DNA from: Alphaproteobacteria bacterium
GTDB lineage: Bacteria > Pseudomonadota > Alphaproteobacteria > UBA8366 > GCA-2717185
Length of the DNA: 36,276 nucleotides
Direction: 5' to 3'
Assembly: GCA_021774435.1 (NCBI GenBank)
Contig: JAJFJB010000471.1
Location: forward strand, 1 to 36,276
Shown here: positions 33,329 to 36,276 of the stretch, piece after piece
How the letters are laid out: each line of letters opens with the position of its first letter
Numbering within the stretch: the first letter of the stretch is position 1
Made by a program: the position numbers and the translations under genes
Notes under the pieces: model-generated
Told to the model about the DNA's origin: nothing
The model's input: only the letters and a program-made list of their open reading frames with translations
Database searches by the model: none

Positions 33329-34483
33329 ATGTCGGAAGCAATTCGCTGCGCGATCCTTCGGGGCGGCACGAGCAAGGGGATATATCTGCGCGAAGCGGAC
33401 CTTCCAGCGGACCCCACGGCACGGGAACGGACGATTCTCTCGATCTTCGGATCTCCCGACAAGCGTCAAATCGACGGACTCGGCGGCGCGGACCCTCTGA
33501 CCAGCAAGGTCTGTATCATCGGGCCGCCGCCGACGGACAATCCGCGCGCGGCAAGTGCCCACATCAGCTATACGTTCGGCCAGGTCGAGATCGACGAGCC
33601 ATCGGTCGATTATCATTCGCTTTGCGGCAATCTCACCTCGGGTGTCGGGGTCTTCGCGGTCTGGGAAAATATGGTCCGGCTGGAAGAGCCGGTGACGTCG
33701 GTGCGGATCTACAACACCAATCTGGACCGCATGCTGATTTGCGAAGTCCCCGTTAAGAATGGCCGTCCGCTGGAGAAAGGGGACTTTGCGATCCCCGGCG
33801 TGCCCGGCACGGGGGCAAAGATCCAGGTCGATTTCGCCGATACGGCGGGCGGGAGCACCGCAGGACTGTTGCCAACGGGGAACGCCATGGACCGGTTGGA
33901 TGTGCCGGGAGTCGGCATCCTTGAAGTCTCGATGGTCGATATTGGCAACGCGCATGTTTTTGTTCGGGCAAAGGATCTCGGCATGACAGGGACGGAGACG
34001 GCGGCGGCAATCGATGCCAATGGCGACCTCCTCGAGACATTGGAACGAATTCGAGCCCATGCCGGTGTCGCCATGGGCATGATCGATGATCCGAATCGGG
34101 CGCGCGAATCCAGCCCCGCGACGCCGATGGTGGCCATGATTGCGCCACCGCAGGATTACGAAAACGTCATCGGCCAGCGAACCGTCAAGGCGGAAGAGTG
34201 CGATTTTCTATCGCGCGCGTTGTTCATGCAGCAGATGCACAAGACCTACGCCGGCACCAGCACCGCCTGCACGGGCGTGGCGAGCCGCATTCCGGGTACG
34301 ATCGTTCATGAAGCATGCCGTTCCGAAACGCGTGAGGGGATCGAGGTGCGCTTCGGTCATCCGGCGGGCGTCATCGAAACCGAGGCGCAGGTGACGCTTG
34401 AAGGCAACGGATACGTCGTCAACCGGGCAACGCTGGGCCGCACGGCGCGCCGGATCATGGAAGGGCAAGTCTACGTTCCGTAG
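33329..34483 (+). CDS. PrpF family isomerase (4-oxalomesaconate tautomerase-like)
   Basis: A 384-residue protein with the double hot-dog-like diaminopimelate-epimerase fold. AILRGGTSKGIYL at the N-terminus and GGADPLTSKVCII carry the conserved lysines (Lys16 and Lys60). YHSLCGNLTSGVG carries the probable catalytic Cys99, and SMVDIGNAHVFVRAKDLG is another family block. PrpF proteins move double bonds in tricarboxylic acids, for example cis/trans-2-methylaconitate, and GalD-type members tautomerise 4-oxalomesaconate in gallate breakdown. ATG 33329 follows TGAGGT; an upstream in-frame ATG at 33284 has no ribosome site. The next gene is 26 bases on, so they are co-transcribed. No prpC, prpD or ligJ-type neighbour helps to fix the substrate. 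Confidence 0.88.
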   Translation: MSEAIRCAILRGGTSKGIYLREADLPADPTARERTILSIFGSPDKRQIDGLGGADPLTSKVCIIGPPPTDNPRAASAHISYTFGQVEIDEPSVDYHSLCGNLTSGVGVFAVWENMVRLEEPVTSVRIYNTNLDRMLICEVPVKNGRPLEKGDFAIPGVPGTGAKIQVDFADTAGGSTAGLLPTGNAMDRLDVPGVGILEVSMVDIGNAHVFVRAKDLGMTGTETAAAIDANGDLLETLERIRAHAGVAMGMIDDPNRARESSPATPMVAMIAPPQDYENVIGQRTVKAEECDFLSRALFMQQMHKTYAGTSTACTGVASRIPGTIVHEACRSETREGIEVRFGHPAGVIETEAQVTLEGNGYVVNRATLGRTARRIMEGQVYVP

Positions 34484-34509
34484 GATATCTGCGATCAAGG
34501 AAGCAACAC

Positions 34510-35430
34510 ATGAAACTCGCCGTCGAATTCCCCGCCGTATCGCATCGCGAAGGTCCCAAGATGATCGCGCGGATGGCGAAAGGGATCGAAGAAATCGGAT
34601 ACGACCATATCGAAATCTTCGATCATGTGGTCATGGGCTATAACATCGATGGGCGGGAGAAATCTTACTATTCACCGAAGATGCCGGTTCTTGAGGCCGT
34701 CGCGACGCTGTCTTTTGCCGCCGCCGTAACGGAGCGGGTCGGCTTGGGAACGGAAGTATTGGTGTTGCCGCAACGGCAGCCAGCGTTGGTTGCAAAGCAG
34801 TTTAGCACGCTCGATATGCTTTCGGGCGGCCGGGCCCGGCTTGGTATTGGTGTGGGCTGGCAAGAGTCGGAATTTGAGGCGCTCGGTGAAAGCTTCGATG
34901 ACCGCGGCAAACGCACAGACGAAGCCATTGATTTGTTGCGGACCTATTGGCGGGACGAACAGGTCGATTTTGAAGGTGAGTTCTACCGCGCCGAGGCCAT
35001 GGTGATGGCACCGAAATCGCCGCAGGGCGGCGACCTGCCGATTTGGATCGGCGGCAATACACCGCCGGCGTTTCGGCGCTGTGGAAAATATGGCGATGGC
35101 TGGCTGGCGAGCCGCGTCACCGATGCCGACTTCGCGAAACGCGGCATGGATGCGATCCGGGAGGCTGCGGTCTCCGCCGGACGGGATCCGGAGGCTATCG
35201 GGTGGCAGAGCATGATCGCGCCACCACCACGGCCGGGCGACGATGCCGGCAAACGCTTCTACGCCGAGCCGGATCAGGTCGCGGCGCGTGCGGTCGACCT
35301 TAAATCCATGGGGTTCGAGATGATTGCGCTGAATGCAACAGCCATTTTTCAGTCCGGCGCGCGGGGCGTCGAACCGATGCTGGACTCCTTGCAGACTTTG
35401 CACGACAGGCTTCGGTCGGAGTTGGGTTAG
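34510..35430 (+). CDS. LLM class oxidoreductase, F420-dependent type
   Basis: A 306-residue luciferase-like TIM barrel. The segments VGLGTEVLVLPQRQPALVAKQFSTLDMLSGGRARLGIGVGWQESEFEALG and LPIWIGGNTPPAFRRCGKYGDGWL are characteristic of F420-dependent LLM oxidoreductases, common in actinobacteria and found in some alphaproteobacteria. F420 use is inferred from the pattern; FMN is an alternative. AAGGAAG lies six bases before ATG 34510. The gene is 26 bases after the PrpF-type gene and 149 bases before a Rieske oxygenase gene. It belongs to a different branch from the LLM protein at 7844-8992. Confidence 0.88.
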   Translation: MKLAVEFPAVSHREGPKMIARMAKGIEEIGYDHIEIFDHVVMGYNIDGREKSYYSPKMPVLEAVATLSFAAAVTERVGLGTEVLVLPQRQPALVAKQFSTLDMLSGGRARLGIGVGWQESEFEALGESFDDRGKRTDEAIDLLRTYWRDEQVDFEGEFYRAEAMVMAPKSPQGGDLPIWIGGNTPPAFRRCGKYGDGWLASRVTDADFAKRGMDAIREAAVSAGRDPEAIGWQSMIAPPPRPGDDAGKRFYAEPDQVAARAVDLKSMGFEMIALNATAIFQSGARGVEPMLDSLQTLHDRLRSELG

Positions 35431-35579
35431 GGGCAGCCTGAAGGGGCCGCAGTTGCGTGCCGCTGGCGCGGGAGTTTTTGCCTGGTTTTGACGTTGCCGC
35501 CAACTGCGGATTAATTTCGGTTCAAAGCTGGTCGATAAGCTAGGTTATCCCTGAACTTGCTCTCTTGATGCGAGGCGGA

Positions 35580-36276
35580 ATGGAAGCTCCTACCGATAGC
35601 GAACATGGCGTGGACGCCAGTGTGAACTATACGCAATTGATCGAAGCCGACCGCGTTCATGGCAGTCTCTATACAGACGAGAGGGTGTTCGCCGACGAAA
35701 TGGAGCGGGTATTCCTGCGCGGTTGGGTATTCGTCGGCCATGAATCGGAAGTGCCTAATGTCGGCGATTGGGTGACCCGGCGGTTGGGCCTGGAGCCTGT
35801 AATTATGGTTCGCGATGAAGACCGACAGGTTCAGGTATTGGCGAACCGCTGTGCGCACCGGGGCACCATGCTCTGCTGGCAGGCGAACGGCGGAGGACGC
35901 CGGTCATTCCAATGCACCTATCACGGCTGGGTTTACTCTCTCACAGGTAAATTGAGGAGCATGCCGGGCCGCAGCGGTTTCGATGGTGAGACCGAGCGGC
36001 TCAATCTAGACCGACCTGGCCAGGTCGATAGCTATCAAGGTTTTGTTTTCGCCAACCAAAGCGGTGACGCGGGGCCGTTGCGCGATCACCTCGGAACCGG
36101 CGGCATGGCGCTGATCGATCGTGCCGTAGAGCTATCACCGACCGGTAAGTTGAAAATCGGCGGCGGCTGGATTGGCCAACGAATTGATTCGAACTGGAAG
36201 ATGTGGCCGGAGAGTGACAATGACGGCTACCACCTGGCGGTCGTGCATGCCTCCCTTCAGAAGGCGGTTCCAGGAA
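35580..36276 (+). CDS. Rieske non-heme iron oxygenase alpha subunit, 3' end cut by window
   Basis: 232 codons of a ring-hydroxylating or demethylating oxygenase alpha subunit are visible with no stop before the window ends. The Rieske cluster ligands are Cys91 and His93 (NRCAHRG) and Cys112 and His115 (CTYHGWVYS). The start of the catalytic domain shows Asp215, His218 and His223 in NWKMWPESDNDGYHLAVVHAS, with the D-x2-H-x4-H spacing of naphthalene dioxygenase. ATG 35580 follows GAGGCGGA. An in-frame ATG at 35568 lies in front of that ribosome site and is less likely. Substrates of this family include aromatic acids and N-methylated compounds. The position next to LLM and PrpF genes suggests an oxidative breakdown cluster that continues past the window. 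Confidence 0.92.
   Translation, partial: MEAPTDSEHGVDASVNYTQLIEADRVHGSLYTDERVFADEMERVFLRGWVFVGHESEVPNVGDWVTRRLGLEPVIMVRDEDRQVQVLANRCAHRGTMLCWQANGGGRRSFQCTYHGWVYSLTGKLRSMPGRSGFDGETERLNLDRPGQVDSYQGFVFANQSGDAGPLRDHLGTGGMALIDRAVELSPTGKLKIGGGWIGQRIDSNWKMWPESDNDGYHLAVVHASLQKAVPG

Noticed and set aside
1-36276. CRISPR arrays, tRNA or rRNA genes, insertion sequences, phage or toxin-antitoxin genes
   Set aside because: I found no spaced direct repeats, cloverleaf-like sequence, transposase or phage motifs on either strand.

Overview
The window is a moderately GC-rich stretch of bacterial chromosome, most likely from an alphaproteobacterium of Rhodospirillales or Rhizobiales type. That guess rests on the gene families, the style of the sensor kinases, an mgsABC-gmaS type N-methylglutamate cluster, and the many CoA-thioester and small-acid catabolic genes. 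It holds about 25 protein genes, two of them cut by the window edges. I see no rRNA, tRNA, CRISPR array, insertion sequence or phage gene.

Positions 1-5100 carry the 3' end of an enoyl-CoA hydratase, a class III (CaiB-type) CoA transferase, a convergent SAM-methyltransferase-like gene, a lipoprotein alpha/beta-hydrolase and a six-Asp-box beta-propeller protein. Positions 5200-7840 hold an IlvD/Edd dehydratase of the arabinonate dehydratase type and an RraA-like aldolase, separated by a REP-like inverted repeat. Together they could turn a sugar acid into pyruvate and an aldehyde. Positions 7844-9794 (minus strand) are a two-gene unit of enoyl-CoA hydratase and flavin-dependent LLM monooxygenase. 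Positions 10155-13807 (plus strand) hold an aldehyde dehydrogenase, a VOC protein, an enoyl-CoA hydratase and a TauD-type dioxygenase. Positions 13817-16525 (minus strand) hold a shortened AraC-type regulator and a LeuC/LeuD pair that may be a paralogue outside leucine synthesis.

Positions 16644-24667 are a signalling block. A membrane PAS histidine kinase overlaps by ATGA the start of a 1784-residue hybrid kinase built as REC, ten tandem PAS/PAC units, HisKA, HATPase and REC. The PAS array shows a higher-order repeat with an exact 378-codon period.

Positions 25025-33141 (minus strand) form a gamma-glutamyl and methylated-amine block. It runs mgsA, mgsB and mgsC (N-methylglutamate synthase-like), gmaS (gamma-glutamylmethylamide synthetase-like), a LytS-type membrane sensor kinase, a decayed C-terminal tail of a second glutamine-synthetase-family gene, and a gamma-glutamyltransferase. 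The remnant tail is not annotated by ordinary ORF calling. It suggests that a second ligase gene once sat directly before the gamma-glutamyltransferase gene.

Positions 33329-36276 (plus strand) hold a PrpF-type isomerase, an F420-type LLM oxidoreductase and the 5' part of a Rieske oxygenase alpha subunit, which looks like part of a ring-degradation or related oxidative cluster. The strongest leads are the glutamine-synthetase remnant and its context, the giant PAS array with its coupled membrane kinase, the dehydratase/aldolase pair, and several exact palindromes in promoter regions.
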